A DNA stretch of 64,000 nt, taken from Crocinitomicaceae bacterium (GTDB lineage Bacteria; Bacteroidota; Bacteroidia; Flavobacteriales_D; Crocinitomicaceae). The notes beneath the pieces were generated by a model, which made no database searches, had not been told where the DNA came from, and saw only the letters and a program-made list of their open reading frames with translations. Both the position numbers and the translations under genes were made by a program. Of the stretch, positions 27,337 through 37,040 are shown one piece after another. Where the stretch lies: contig JADJYC010000007.1 in assembly GCA_016719925.1 (NCBI GenBank), forward strand, positions 124,001-188,000, in the 5' to 3' direction. How positions within the stretch are numbered: the stretch's first letter is position 1; each line of letters starts with the position of its first letter.

Positions 27337-28539
27337 GTGCAGTTCCTTTAGCAGAACGAATGCGGCCTCAGTCGCTGGATGACTACATCGGTCAGCATAC
27401 AATTCTGGGTGAGAATTCAGGTTTACGAAAAGCCATACAATCCGGAAATATTCCTTCCATGATTTTCTGGGGGCCTCCGGGAGTTGGAAAAACAACCCTT
27501 GCTCAAATCATTGCTCAATCTGTCAAAAGACCTTTTTATGCATTGAGTGCAGTCAATTCAGGAGTTAAAGATATCCGTGAGATTATTGAAAAAGTAAATT
27601 CAGGGGGTTTGTTTGGGAATGCAAATGCCATTTTGTTCATTGATGAGATACACCGTTTCAGTAAATCACAGCAGGATTCTCTTTTAGGAGCAGTTGAAAA
27701 GGGCATCATCACATTGATTGGTGCCACCACTGAAAATCCTTCGTTTGAAGTTATTTCAGCGTTGTTATCACGTTGTCAGGTTTACACGCTGCAGCATCAC
27801 TCCAAAGATGAACTGATTTATCTGATGAAGCGTGCTATTGAAAAAGATACAATTCTCAAACAAAAAAAAATTGATTTAAAAGAAACTTCTTCACTCCTGC
27901 AAATTTCCGGTGGCGATGCGCGCAAACTTCTCAATGCTCTTGAAATGGTTGTGATGCAGAATACCGGTGATGAAATTGAAATCACCAATTATTATTTCTG
28001 CATTCATCAAATCAGTCAGAGGAAGTGATCCCAATGCTGCCATCTACTGGCTGGCAAGAATGATTGAAGGAGGAGAAGATCCGAAATTTATTGCACGACG
28101 TTTGGTAATATTAGCAGCTGAAGATATTGGTCTGGCCAATCCAAACGGAATCATTATGGCCAATGCAGCTTTCAACGCCATTGATGTGATTGGCTGGCCT
28201 GAAGGAAGAATTGTATTAGCGCAATGCGTGATCTACCTGGCAACATCTCCCAAAGGCAATGCAGCTTATATGGCCATTAACAAAGCTCAGGACTTAGTAC
28301 GTAAAACCGGTAATCTTTCTGTTCCACTTGCTTTGCGTAACGCACCAACCAAACTGATGAAAGAACTTGGATACGGAGAAGAATATAAATACTCACATAA
28401 CTATACAAACAATTTCATCAATCAGGAGTTTATGCCGGATGAAATAACTGGTACTAACTTTTTTGAAAACGGAAGTTCCACGCGTGAAAAAGAAATCATG
28501 GAGACGATACGGAATTTGTGGGGAGAGAAGTATGGGTAG
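27333..28539 (+). CDS. rarA: RarA/MgsA replication-associated AAA ATPase with an internal gap and frame change
   Basis: The N-terminal part is intact: AERMRPQSLDDYIGQHTIL, Walker A GPPGVGKTTLAQ, Walker B ILFIDEIHRFS, sensor 1 LIGATTENPSF and sensor 2 GGDARKLLNALE. The C-terminal part (ISAFIKSVRGSDPNAA and YWLARMIEGGEDPKF) is also clear. Between them, DEIEITN runs directly into IISAFIKS, whereas family members have roughly 25-35 residues there (from memory). The reading frame also shifts at about 27985-27995. RarA acts on stalled replication forks with single-strand-binding protein. The defect is a missing stretch and not a homopolymer slip, so the gene may be broken or the assembly may have lost sequence. 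Confidence 0.85.
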
Positions 28540-28616
28540 AATGACAAATTACAAATTCCAAATTCCTAATGACAAATTACAAATAACAAATTCCAAATGA
28601 CAAATTCCAAATGACG
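28540..28616. repeat. Repeat island D: ACAAATT heptamer array
   Basis: It begins directly after the rarA stop codon. The array is ten to eleven tandem heptamers: ACAAATT (several copies), CCAAATT, CCAAATG, CCTAATG and ACAAATA. No other island in the window uses this word, but the period is the same 7 bp. The remaining bases to the nadB start are ordinary AT-rich sequence. Confidence 0.85.
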
Positions 28617-28716
28617 AAAATCCGCTATTGACTTTGGATAATGGAATTTAACAGCGGAATTTTGAATTTATCTCCTCCTAATTCTGATATTTGTACTTGA
28701 TCTCAAATAAAACAGC

Positions 28717-30275
28717 TTGCTCAAAACAGATTTTTAATCATTGGATCCGGAATAGCTGGTTTGACTTATGCAATAAAAGTTGCAAAAGCGAATCCGGATA
28801 AATCGATAATTATTATTACCAAAGCAGACAAAGGTGAATCAAATACCAAATATGCACAAGGCGGAATTGCAGCTGTATTGGATGAGCATGATACATTTGA
28901 GAATCACATTGAAGACACATTAAGAGCCGGTGATTACATCAATGATAAAGAAGTTGTAACGCGTGTTGTTGAAGAAGCGCCTGAAAGATTAAAGGAAATT
29001 ATTTCATGGGGTACACGGTTTGACAAGGATAAAACCGGTGAATATGATCTGGGAAAAGAAGGAGGACACTCACTGAACAGAATTCTGCATCACAAAGACA
29101 TTACCGGTTTCGAAATTGAAAGAGCGCTTCTTGAAAAAATTGCTGAGTGCAGAAATATTGAAGTACTGCAGCACCACTTTGCAATTGATCTGATCACAGA
29201 TCACCATTTGGGAAAATTAGTTAACCGCCGGACAGAAAACACCTGTTACGGTGCATATACTCTAAACAGTAAAAAAAATATCATTGAACGGGTGCTTGCA
29301 AAAATTACCATGTTGTGTTCAGGAGGTGCAGGTCAGGTATACAGTCATACCACAAATCCGATTATTGCAACAGGTGATGGAATTGCTATGGCACATCGCG
29401 CAAAAGCACTGGTGAGTGACATGGAATTTGTACAGTTTCATCCAACTGCTCTTTTTGAACCGGGTAAAAGTCCGTCATTTTTAATTTCAGAAGCAGTAAG
29501 AGGTTTTGGTGCTTATATCAGAAATAAAAAAGGCGAGCGTTTTGTTTTAAAATCAGATCAGAGAGGTGAACTCGCTTCACGTGATATTGTATCAAAAGCA
29601 ATTGACAAAGAACTGAAAGTATCCGGAGAGAACTGTGTTTATCTCGATTGTACGCATCTGGAACATGATTCATTTTACAATCATTTTCCCAATATTTCAG
29701 ATTATTGCAAAAAGATTGGAATTGATTTCCGACGTGACTGGATTCCGATTGTACCTGCGGCGCATTATACCTGCGGAGGAATAAACGTCAACCTGAATTC
29801 ACAAACAAGCATTACTAATTTATACGCTTGCGGAGAATGTTCAAGAACAGGATTGCACGGCGCTAACAGACTTGCATCCAACTCGCTGCTTGAAGCACTG
29901 GTATTTGCCCATCACGCTGCAGCGGATGTTTCATCTAAAATAAATTCGGTTTCGTTTAATGATAAAATTCCGCAGTGGAATGCTGAAGGAACCACTGATC
30001 CGGATGAGTTGATTCTAATTACTCACTCCCGAAAAGAACTGCAGACCATCATGTCTGATTATGTTGCCATTGTCAGATCCAATGTACGTTTGAAACGGGC
30101 ACTGAGCCGGCTGAAAATTCATTATGAAGAAACAGAAGAACTCTATAAGTCAACAAAAATATCTCCGCAGCTTTGTGAGTTGAGAAATCTAATCACTATT
30201 GCATATCTCATTGTCACTCAGTCCATGATCAGGCCAGAGAATAAGGGTGCGTTTTATAATGTTGACCTGAATTGA
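28717..30275 (+). CDS. nadB: L-aspartate oxidase, frameshifted near its N-terminus
   Basis: Oxidises L-aspartate to iminoaspartate, the first step of de novo NAD synthesis, with bound FAD. The dinucleotide-binding motif FLIIGSGIAGLTYA is at the N-terminus, followed by KYAQGGIAAVLDEHDT, EFVQFHPTALF, the active-site region ASRDIVSKAI, PAAHYTCGGI and GANRLASNSLLEALVF. The frame with the GxGxxG motif has no ATG before an upstream stop. One extra T in the T5 run 28731-28735 brings it in frame with a TTG at 28717 giving MLKTDFLIIGSG. Length about 519 residues, normal for the family. The next gene starts 1 bp after its stop. Confidence 0.9.
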
Positions 30276-30276
30276 T

Positions 30277-30948
30277 ATGAAGATTTTTTTTTCATTCCTT
30301 ATTTGCATTTCTTCCGGTATTGCTTTCAGCCAAATGACCATTGGTGAATGGTTAAAATTAATTGAATTCAGTCCAGAGAATTTTATACAGGCAGACCGAC
30401 CGTACTTAGTGACACGTTTTGACAGTTCAGGAATCTATTTTTCATATACCTCTGAATCTGAAAATGAAATAATGTGTGAGGGAAAAGTCTTCTTCAACTC
30501 AGATAAAACCTCACTGCTGATAATTTCCGCAATTGAAGAAGATGAGCAATGCAGCAGATATAATACCCGGTGTTTTATTCAAAATACTGTTTCAAATAAG
30601 TTTACTGAATTAGCTGTCGATTCCTTATTTGCTGATCCTTACAAATTTTTAATGGATGAAGAAAATACAAATCTTGTAACCGCAATCATTGAAAAATACC
30701 TTCCTCAAATCCGTAATGAATATCTTGGTCAGGATGCAGCATTCAAAGATGTATATCAGGAATTCTATGATTTAAGGATTATACTTTCCGGTAAAAAAAA
30801 TGAAATCGGAACTACACTGACGGTTTGTGATTACATACCAAGAAATGCTGTCGGAATAGATTCTACCGACTGGAGCGTTATTCAAAATGCACCTGAAATC
30901 AATATTTTCAAGTATTCAGCGTCAAAAAAAGTATTCATCAGGAAGTAG
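30277..30948 (+). CDS. Secreted hypothetical protein
   Basis: 223 residues with signal peptide MKIFFSFLICISSGIAFSQ. The mature protein is acidic, with YLVTRFDSSGIYFSYTSES and a cysteine pair (EQCSRYNTRCFI). I recognise no family. It follows nadB after one base, so it is probably in the same transcript, though a functional link is not evident. Confidence 0.55.
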   Translation: MKIFFSFLICISSGIAFSQMTIGEWLKLIEFSPENFIQADRPYLVTRFDSSGIYFSYTSESENEIMCEGKVFFNSDKTSLLIISAIEEDEQCSRYNTRCFIQNTVSNKFTELAVDSLFADPYKFLMDEENTNLVTAIIEKYLPQIRNEYLGQDAAFKDVYQEFYDLRIILSGKKNEIGTTLTVCDYIPRNAVGIDSTDWSVIQNAPEINIFKYSASKKVFIRK

Positions 30949-31017
30949 CTATATTCTGAAGTTTTAAACAAATTTATAGAACATGTAACATTCAGGTGAT
31001 CAATTCCGTCATTTATA

Positions 31018-31025
31018 TACATTTG
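31018..31025 (+). promoter_or_regulatory. -7 promoter element (TACATTTG) of the ABC exporter operon
   Basis: TACATTTG lies 18 nt before the ATG at 31044. No TTG at the -33 position. Confidence 0.45.
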
Positions 31026-31043
31026 AAAACCAAATCATAAGAC

Positions 31044-31808
31044 ATGATCAAAGCATCCAATCTGTTTAAAGAATTTAAACTTTCCAAAAAACAAAAACAG
31101 GAAAACGGAACCAGCGAAGAAGTTTACCGCGCAGTCAATGATGTTTCATTTGAATGCAAGCCCGGCAGAATTTTCTCTTTATTAGGTCCAAACGGAGCAG
31201 GTAAAACCACTACGCTGAGAATGCTTTCAACCATGGTTGTTCCGACAAGAGGCACCATTGAAATCTGCGGAATTGATATTGCAAAAAATCCGAATGAAGC
31301 AAGAAAAAGGATTGGTTTTCTTACAGGTTCCACTGGTTTATATGAAAGACTGACACCCGATGAAGTATTGAAGTATTTCGCAGATCTTCATGATGTATCG
31401 AAAGATGAATTTGAAAAAAGAAAAGAGCATTATTACACATTGCTTAACATGCATGATTTCCGTTCAAAAAAAATCGGACAGCTCTCTACCGGAATGAAAC
31501 AAAAGGTATCCATTGCCCGCACTATGATACACAATCCGGATGTGGTTGTGTTTGATGAACCTACATCAGGACTTGATGTAATCACTTCAGAAAATATTAT
31601 TACGCTTATCCGAAATTGCAAAGAAGAAAACAAAACAGTCATTTTTTCTTCTCACATTATGACAGAGGTGGATTTGCTTTGTGATGATCTTGCAATAATA
31701 AATAAAGGAAAAGTAGTTTTTGAAGGATCCATGGAACAATTCAGAACAGGCATGAAATCAGGAACACTTACCGGAGAATTTATACGCATTGTCAATCAGT
31801 CTAACTAA
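31044..31808 (+). CDS. ABC transporter ATPase, NatA-like
   Basis: 254 residues. Walker A GPNGAGKTTTLR, signature LSTGMKQKVSIA, Walker B VVVFDEPTSGLD and an H-loop in IFSSHIMTE. The arrangement with a following ABC-2 permease matches NatAB-type exporters (sodium or drug efflux). It is the first gene of a three-gene operon with the permease and a CPBP protein. Confidence 0.85.
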   Translation: MIKASNLFKEFKLSKKQKQENGTSEEVYRAVNDVSFECKPGRIFSLLGPNGAGKTTTLRMLSTMVVPTRGTIEICGIDIAKNPNEARKRIGFLTGSTGLYERLTPDEVLKYFADLHDVSKDEFEKRKEHYYTLLNMHDFRSKKIGQLSTGMKQKVSIARTMIHNPDVVVFDEPTSGLDVITSENIITLIRNCKEENKTVIFSSHIMTEVDLLCDDLAIINKGKVVFEGSMEQFRTGMKSGTLTGEFIRIVNQSN

Positions 31809-31827
31809 CAGATAAAAAAAATTCAGC

Positions 31828-33009
31828 ATGAAAAAAATACTGATAATTGCTAAAAAAGAATTTCTGGATATGTTCAGAGACAAAAGAACAATGATCCGGA
31901 TGATACTCATTCCGCTTTTGATTTTTCCATTGATCATGAATGTAGTCACCCGCATTCAGTCATCTGTTTCTAAACAACAGGCGGCAGAAAAATTAACTGT
32001 TGGCTACATTGAAAATGGTCAGACAATTCCTTCTGTCAGCAGAATGAAAACCGAACCGAACTTTGAATTCATAACTTATTCTGATTCGGCGACACTCCAA
32101 AATGACGTTGCCTCAAAAAAAATAAATCTCGGAATACTTTATGCCAAAAATTATCTGACATCATATAACGAAGGTAAACAAGCAAACTATACTGTTTTTT
32201 ACCGGGGTGCAGATGCAGAAGAGTTTGGTCGATTTGAAGAATTACTGGAGAGAGAAGATTCAGTACTGATAGATGGCCGAATGACATTAATGGCAAAAAA
32301 CTACAGCTACATAGAACCAACCAACGGCAATTTTGTAAACCTTTCTTCTATTAAAGAAATTCTTGCCAAATATGCAGGAGGAATGCTCCCTTACATATTT
32401 ATGGCATTTTTATTTATGGGTTGTATGTTACCCGCCATTGATCTTTTTGCCGGAGAAAAAGAGCGGGGAACTATTGAAACGTTACTTACCTCTCCGGTTA
32501 ACCGTGCACAGATTCTCATAGGAAAACTGATTGTAGTAACTTCAATCGGACTGATGTCTGCAACTATTGCACTGATTGGCTTATTCATAAGTTTGAATAT
32601 GCTTCAGGCAGACAGTGAAATGATGACGGCAATCAATTCCATTTTAAGTCCGACGTTAATTGCAACACTTTACATTCTTCTCATTCCGCTTGCGTTTTTC
32701 TTTGCCGGTGTGATGATTCCGATTTCTGTTTACTCACGTTCATTTAAAGAAGCTCAGAGTATCCTCACACCGTTAAACATCATCATGGTTTTACCCGCAA
32801 TGGCCGGTTTTTTTCCTGGTGTTGAACTGGATTATGTGACTGCTTTTATTCCAATTGTGAATGTGGTACTGGCAACTAAAGCAATCATGGCCGGCAATGC
32901 AGACTTTGTTTTAATTGCAATTACTTTTATCAGTCTCATTTTACTTGCAACCATTGCTATCTGGATTGCGTTCAGACAGTTTGGAAAAGAATCTACTATT
33001 TTAAGATAA
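31828..33009 (+). CDS. ABC-2 type permease, NatB-like
   Basis: 393 residues. One N-terminal helix after KKEFLDMFRDKRTMIRMILI, a large extracytoplasmic domain (about 60-180) and five to six C-terminal helices including the coupling motif LFAGEKERGTIETLLTSPV. This layout is the NatB/YhaP class. It pairs with the ATPase 19 bp upstream to export ions or small molecules. Confidence 0.85.
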   Translation: MKKILIIAKKEFLDMFRDKRTMIRMILIPLLIFPLIMNVVTRIQSSVSKQQAAEKLTVGYIENGQTIPSVSRMKTEPNFEFITYSDSATLQNDVASKKINLGILYAKNYLTSYNEGKQANYTVFYRGADAEEFGRFEELLEREDSVLIDGRMTLMAKNYSYIEPTNGNFVNLSSIKEILAKYAGGMLPYIFMAFLFMGCMLPAIDLFAGEKERGTIETLLTSPVNRAQILIGKLIVVTSIGLMSATIALIGLFISLNMLQADSEMMTAINSILSPTLIATLYILLIPLAFFFAGVMIPISVYSRSFKEAQSILTPLNIIMVLPAMAGFFPGVELDYVTAFIPIVNVVLATKAIMAGNADFVLIAITFISLILLATIAIWIAFRQFGKESTILR

Positions 33010-33010
33010 G

Positions 33011-33940
33011 TTGAAGATTTTTGTAACGTATATCCGAACGTATTTTCAGGCAGATTTTAAATGGGCTCCTCATTTGGTGGCCTTGTTATTTCTTTCAATC
33101 ACTATCTTTTTCAATTACTGGTATGACTGGTATGATCAAACCCAGGCGCAATATAAAAGCTCTGTTGCCTATGTTCTGATTCTCTTTGTATTTTACAGTA
33201 CAGCTTTTATTTCGGGTGTATTGATTATTTCCCTTTTTAAAGAGAAAGACAAACCCATCTTAAACCGTAAATTTTTGCTCTTTGCATTTATCGGGTTGGT
33301 TTTTCTTGCACTGGACAACAGCTATTATTTACTGGAAATAGCAAAACCTTACTTGTCAATTAATCCTTTTTTACATGACTGGCAGCGATCATTGGTTTCA
33401 AATCTGTCTTGTTTTGTTGCGGTTATTCTTCCCTTGTACATTCTGTACTACAGCGTGAATTATTTTAAGCCGGAATTTTATGGTTTCAGATTAAACGGCG
33501 CGCGTGTGCTCAATTATTTCTGGTTAATTCTTTTTATGATTCCATTGATCTGGATTGCTTCATTAAGGCCTGATTTTCTTGAAACATATCCTACCTACAA
33601 TGACAATTTTGAATATCGTTTTCTCGGAACTGAACAGTGGATCACAGCCGGGCTTTATGAAATCTCCTATGGATTTGATTTTATTTCAGTAGAACTATTT
33701 TTCAGAGGATTTTTAGTTGTTGCCTTATCCAGATTTGTTGGAAAAGATGCTTTGATTCCAATGGTAATGGTTTATGCTTTTCTGCATTTTGGAAAACCTG
33801 CCGGTGAAACAATCAGTTCCATTTTTGGCGGATACATTTTAGGAATTCTCGCTTTTCAGTCCAGAAATATTTTTGGCGGATTAGTGGCACATTTGGGTGT
33901 TGCATGGGGAATGGAATATTTTGCGTGGCTTCAACTATAG
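33011..33940 (+). CDS. CPBP-family intramembrane protease-like protein
   Basis: 309 residues with about eight membrane helices, starting at a TTG one base after the permease stop (no ATG nearby). Motif 1 reads VELFFRG where the family has EExxxR, so one of the two glutamates is missing. The motif 2 region FLHFGKP keeps the His, and the C-terminal SRNIFGGLVAHLGV resembles motifs 3-4. CPBP proteins are glutamic-type membrane proteases or non-proteolytic immunity-like partners. Being in the NatAB operon suggests a role with the exporter. Confidence 0.7.
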   Translation: MKIFVTYIRTYFQADFKWAPHLVALLFLSITIFFNYWYDWYDQTQAQYKSSVAYVLILFVFYSTAFISGVLIISLFKEKDKPILNRKFLLFAFIGLVFLALDNSYYLLEIAKPYLSINPFLHDWQRSLVSNLSCFVAVILPLYILYYSVNYFKPEFYGFRLNGARVLNYFWLILFMIPLIWIASLRPDFLETYPTYNDNFEYRFLGTEQWITAGLYEISYGFDFISVELFFRGFLVVALSRFVGKDALIPMVMVYAFLHFGKPAGETISSIFGGYILGILAFQSRNIFGGLVAHLGVAWGMEYFAWLQL

Positions 33941-34034
33941 AATTGTTGACAACTTATTAATTTTGAAAACACCCTGTTTTCAAGGCTTACCAATCAAGCA
34001 TAATTCTCATTAACATTTCTTCACACCAAAAATT

Positions 34035-34065
34035 TTGACTCTGCTTTAAAGGTGGACTAATTTTG
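34035..34065 (+). promoter_or_regulatory. Promoter of the NlpC/P60 gene
   Basis: TTG (34035-34037), a 20 nt spacer and TAATTTTG (34058-34065), with the ATG only 4 nt later at 34070. Both boxes fit the Bacteroidota consensus and the transcript would be leaderless. Confidence 0.6.
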
Positions 34066-34069
34066 CGCC

Positions 34070-34543
34070 ATGAAAATTTTTGCCCTTACCACCGTTTTTG
34101 TTCTCAGTTCATTTTTTTCATTCTCCAATGAAAGTGATACAATTACAGTAAATTTCAATGTACGTGACAGCATTGTTACCTATGCAACAGAATTTATAGG
34201 CACTCCTTACAAATGGGGTGGCGAATCAACTACAGGATTTGATTGTTCTGGTTTTGTACTTTATGTTTTTAAAAAATTTGGCTACAAACTGCCACATTCA
34301 AGTTTAGCCATGGGAGATCTTGGAAAAGTAAAAGAGAAGGAATGTGCTGAATCTGGTGATATCATACTTTTTAAAGGAACTCAAAGCACTTCCATAGGAC
34401 ATGTGGGTATTGTTTATGAGAATGCAGGCGAATTAATTTTTATTCATTCATCATCCTATAAAGGTGGTGGCGTAAAGATTTCAAAATTGTCTGACGGCTA
34501 TTATACGCAGCGTTTTGTAAAGATTGTTGACGTACTTTCTTAA
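34070..34543 (+). CDS. NlpC/P60 cell-wall peptidase
   Basis: 157 residues with signal peptide MKIFALTTVFVLSSFFSFSN. The C40 domain spans the whole mature protein: GTPYKWGGESTTGFDCSGFV (catalytic Cys), SGDIILFKG, IGHVGIVYE (catalytic His) and FIHSSSYKGGGV (third polar residue His). It should cleave the gamma-D-glutamyl-meso-DAP bond of peptidoglycan stem peptides in the periplasm. Single-domain form without SH3 or LysM modules. Confidence 0.85.
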   Translation: MKIFALTTVFVLSSFFSFSNESDTITVNFNVRDSIVTYATEFIGTPYKWGGESTTGFDCSGFVLYVFKKFGYKLPHSSLAMGDLGKVKEKECAESGDIILFKGTQSTSIGHVGIVYENAGELIFIHSSSYKGGGVKISKLSDGYYTQRFVKIVDVLS

Positions 34544-34619
34544 GCCAGTTGTAACTTTTATCCACAGTTACCTGTTATAGAGCATAGCAGAACAAGGCAA
34601 TAAATCTGCCTGTTTTTCG

Positions 34620-34627
34620 TAAATTTG
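34620..34627 (+). promoter_or_regulatory. -7 promoter element (TAAATTTG) of porT
   Basis: TAAATTTG ends 2 nt before an ATG at 34630. That ATG would lie upstream of the transcription start, so the box favours the ATG at 34642 as the true start. Confidence 0.45.
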
Positions 34628-34641
34628 GCATGCTCCTCAAA

Positions 34642-35340
34642 ATGAGACTTACTCTGATTATCTGTTTATTTGTCTTAACCGGCTGGAATTCTTTCAGTCA
34701 GCAGGGAAAAAACTATCCCGCATTTGACCATAAAAAATTTCATTTTGGTTTTGCCCTTGGAGTTAACACCGCAGACTTCCGTTATACACTTAATATCGAC
34801 TCAACAGGACATGATTCTTTAACCGGAATTCAGATTCAGAAAAGGCCCGGATTTAATCTGGGAATTATTTCATCCTGGAATATTCATGAAACATTATCAC
34901 TGCGTTTTGTTCCGTCACTCAGTTTTCAGACAAGGTATTTTGAGTATTCGTATGTAAAAAAAGGAGAACCTAAGACAAAATCAACCCATATTGAATCTAC
35001 CACACTTGATTTTCCGCTGATGCTGAAACTGCGTACAAAAAGGCTTGGAAATTTTGCTGCATATGCACTTACGGGATTTCAATACAGCCTTGATCTCGCA
35101 TCACAGAAAGATGTGGATCAGTCACTGGGTGAACCGATAGTAAAAATGCAGCAACATGATTTCGCGTATCAGGTTGGCGGTGGTTTTGACTTCTGGATGC
35201 CTTATTTCAAATTTGCAGTTGAACTGAAATTATCCAATGGAATTAAAAATGTAATTATTCAGGACAATACATTCTTCATGGATCCGCTTTCTTCATTAAG
35301 AACCAAAGTATGGTGGTTTTCTATCACCTTCGAAGGGTAA
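34642..35340 (+). CDS. porT: PorT-like type IX secretion outer-membrane barrel protein
   Basis: 232 residues from the ATG at 34642 (MRLTLIICLFVLTGWNSFSQ is a full signal peptide). The body is a predicted eight-stranded barrel (HFGFALGVNTADFRYTL, PGFNLGIISSWNIHETLSLR) with the PorT-type C-terminal part: FELKLSNGIKNVIIQDNT-like strand, SSLRTKVWWFSITFEG at the end. PorT is a membrane component of the T9SS. This fits the T9SS cargo protease at the left of the window. The assignment is from family resemblance and length. Confidence 0.7.
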   Translation: MRLTLIICLFVLTGWNSFSQQGKNYPAFDHKKFHFGFALGVNTADFRYTLNIDSTGHDSLTGIQIQKRPGFNLGIISSWNIHETLSLRFVPSLSFQTRYFEYSYVKKGEPKTKSTHIESTTLDFPLMLKLRTKRLGNFAAYALTGFQYSLDLASQKDVDQSLGEPIVKMQQHDFAYQVGGGFDFWMPYFKFAVELKLSNGIKNVIIQDNTFFMDPLSSLRTKVWWFSITFEG

Positions 35341-35395
35341 GACAAGAACCAATTTCATTTGCATTTTCTTTTTGTATTCTTACTAAATTCGCATT

Positions 35396-36947
35396 GTGAT
35401 TCTTCAGGCAGATATCCGCATACCATATCAATTCATTCATGATGAATCATACATTCAGTCAGCAGTTGCTACACATCTGGGAATTTCAAAATCAGAAATT
35501 ACACATCTTGAAATTAAAAAAAGATCACTCGATGCACGAAAAAAAAATATCCTGTATAATCTGAGAGCGGATGTTTATGTCAATGAAAAATTTCAGGAGA
35601 AAAAGGAATTTTATTTCCCTGTTGCAGTTGATCCGAAAAAAGAAATTGTCATCATTGGTTGCGGACCGGCAGGCATGTTTGCTGCATTAAGGGCAATTGA
35701 ACTTGGAATAAAACCAGTCATTTATGAACGGGGAAAAGATGTCAGAGCAAGAAGAAGAGACCTTGCAAAAATTCACAAAGAACATCTGGTAAATCCAGAA
35801 TCAAATTATTGTTTTGGAGAAGGCGGAGCGGGAACTTTTCAGACGGAAAACTATACACCCGCTCCAAAAAAAGAGGCAATACTCAAAAAGCACTGGAGTG
35901 GTTTGTACATTTTGGGGCAGACAAAGATATTCTTGTAAACGCACATCCGCACATTGGAACCAACCGTTTGCCTGCCATTATTCAGGCAATGCGTGAATCA
36001 ATTATAAAACAAGGCGGTGAAGTTCATTTTAATTCCCGGTTAACGGATCTGAAAATTGAAAACAATAAAATAAAAGCTGTTCAAATCAATTCTGCAGACT
36101 GGAAAAATTCAACTCATTTAATTCTTGCAACCGGACATTCTGCACGTGATATTTTTGAATTATTAGACAGTAAAAAATAAAAATTGAAGCCAAACCTTTT
36201 GCGCTTGGGTGAGAATTGAACATCCTCAAAACAAGATTGATGAAATTCAATATCATGGATTGCACAATGATGAAAATTTACCTCCTGCCTCTTATTCACT
36301 GGTAACTCAGGTTGACGGTATGGGCGTGTATTCTTTTTGCATGTGTCCGGGTGGAATTGTTGCCCCCTGTGCAACGGAGCAGCATGAAGTTGTTACCAAC
36401 GGATGGTCGCCATCAAAAAGAAATAATCCCTTTGCCAATTCAGGAATGGTTGTACAGATTGAACCGCATCATCTGGATCAGAATTATCTCAAAAATCCAT
36501 TTGTCTGCCTTGATTTTCCAGAAACAGGTTGAACATAGGTGCTGGATTGCAGGAGGAAAAACTCAGGCTGTTCCTGCGCAGCGCATGATTGATTTTATTA
36601 ACGGAAAAGTTTCTGAAGCCCTCCCCGAAACATCGTATCAACCCGGACTTACATCCGTAGATTTAAATCAGGTTTTGCCTCCGATGATTTCAAATCGTTT
36701 GAAAAAAGCCTTCATTGAATGGGGTAAAAAAATGCCGGGATTTTTGACAAACGATGCAGTTTTACATGCTCCTGAATCACGCACATCTTCACCGGTAAAA
36801 ATTCCACGCACCGATGAAACCATGCAGCATATTGAAATAAGCGGTTTATACCCTTGTGGAGAAGGGGCCGGTTACGCCGGTGGTATTATGAGTGCTGCAG
36901 TTGATGGTATGAATTGTGTGGATCAGATTTCACAAATCATTGATTAA
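35396..36947 (+). CDS. FAD-dependent dehydrogenase (COG2509 type), four frameshifts in this sequence
   Basis: About 516 residues after correction. It starts with GTG at 35396. An N-terminal all-alpha/beta region (SEITHLEIKKRSLDARKK) precedes the FAD-binding motif VIIGCGPAGMFAALRA, then FGEGGAGTFSDGKLYTR, ILATGHSARDIFELL, CPGGIVAPC, GGKTQAVPAQRM and the closing motif YPCGEGAGYAGGIMSAAVDG. The frame changes at 35836-35839 (T4, one short), 36172-36177 (A6, one short), 36207-36209 (G3, one short) and 36514-36517 (T4, one extra). Four breaks, both gains and losses, all in homopolymers, argue for sequencing error and not decay. The family oxidises unknown substrates. Confidence 0.8.
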
Positions 36948-37040
36948 AAAGCTTTGTCTAAAAGATTAAGTAATTGGTCGATTTATTCTTTTTTGTGAAT
37001 TGTTAAATTGTATTTTAGTTGCGTAAAACTACATCTGCCT

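Noticed and set aside
12301..28616. The repeat islands as CRISPR arrays
   Set aside because: CRISPR repeats are 24-40 bp and separated by unique spacers. These are contiguous 7-10 bp units with no spacers and no cas genes.
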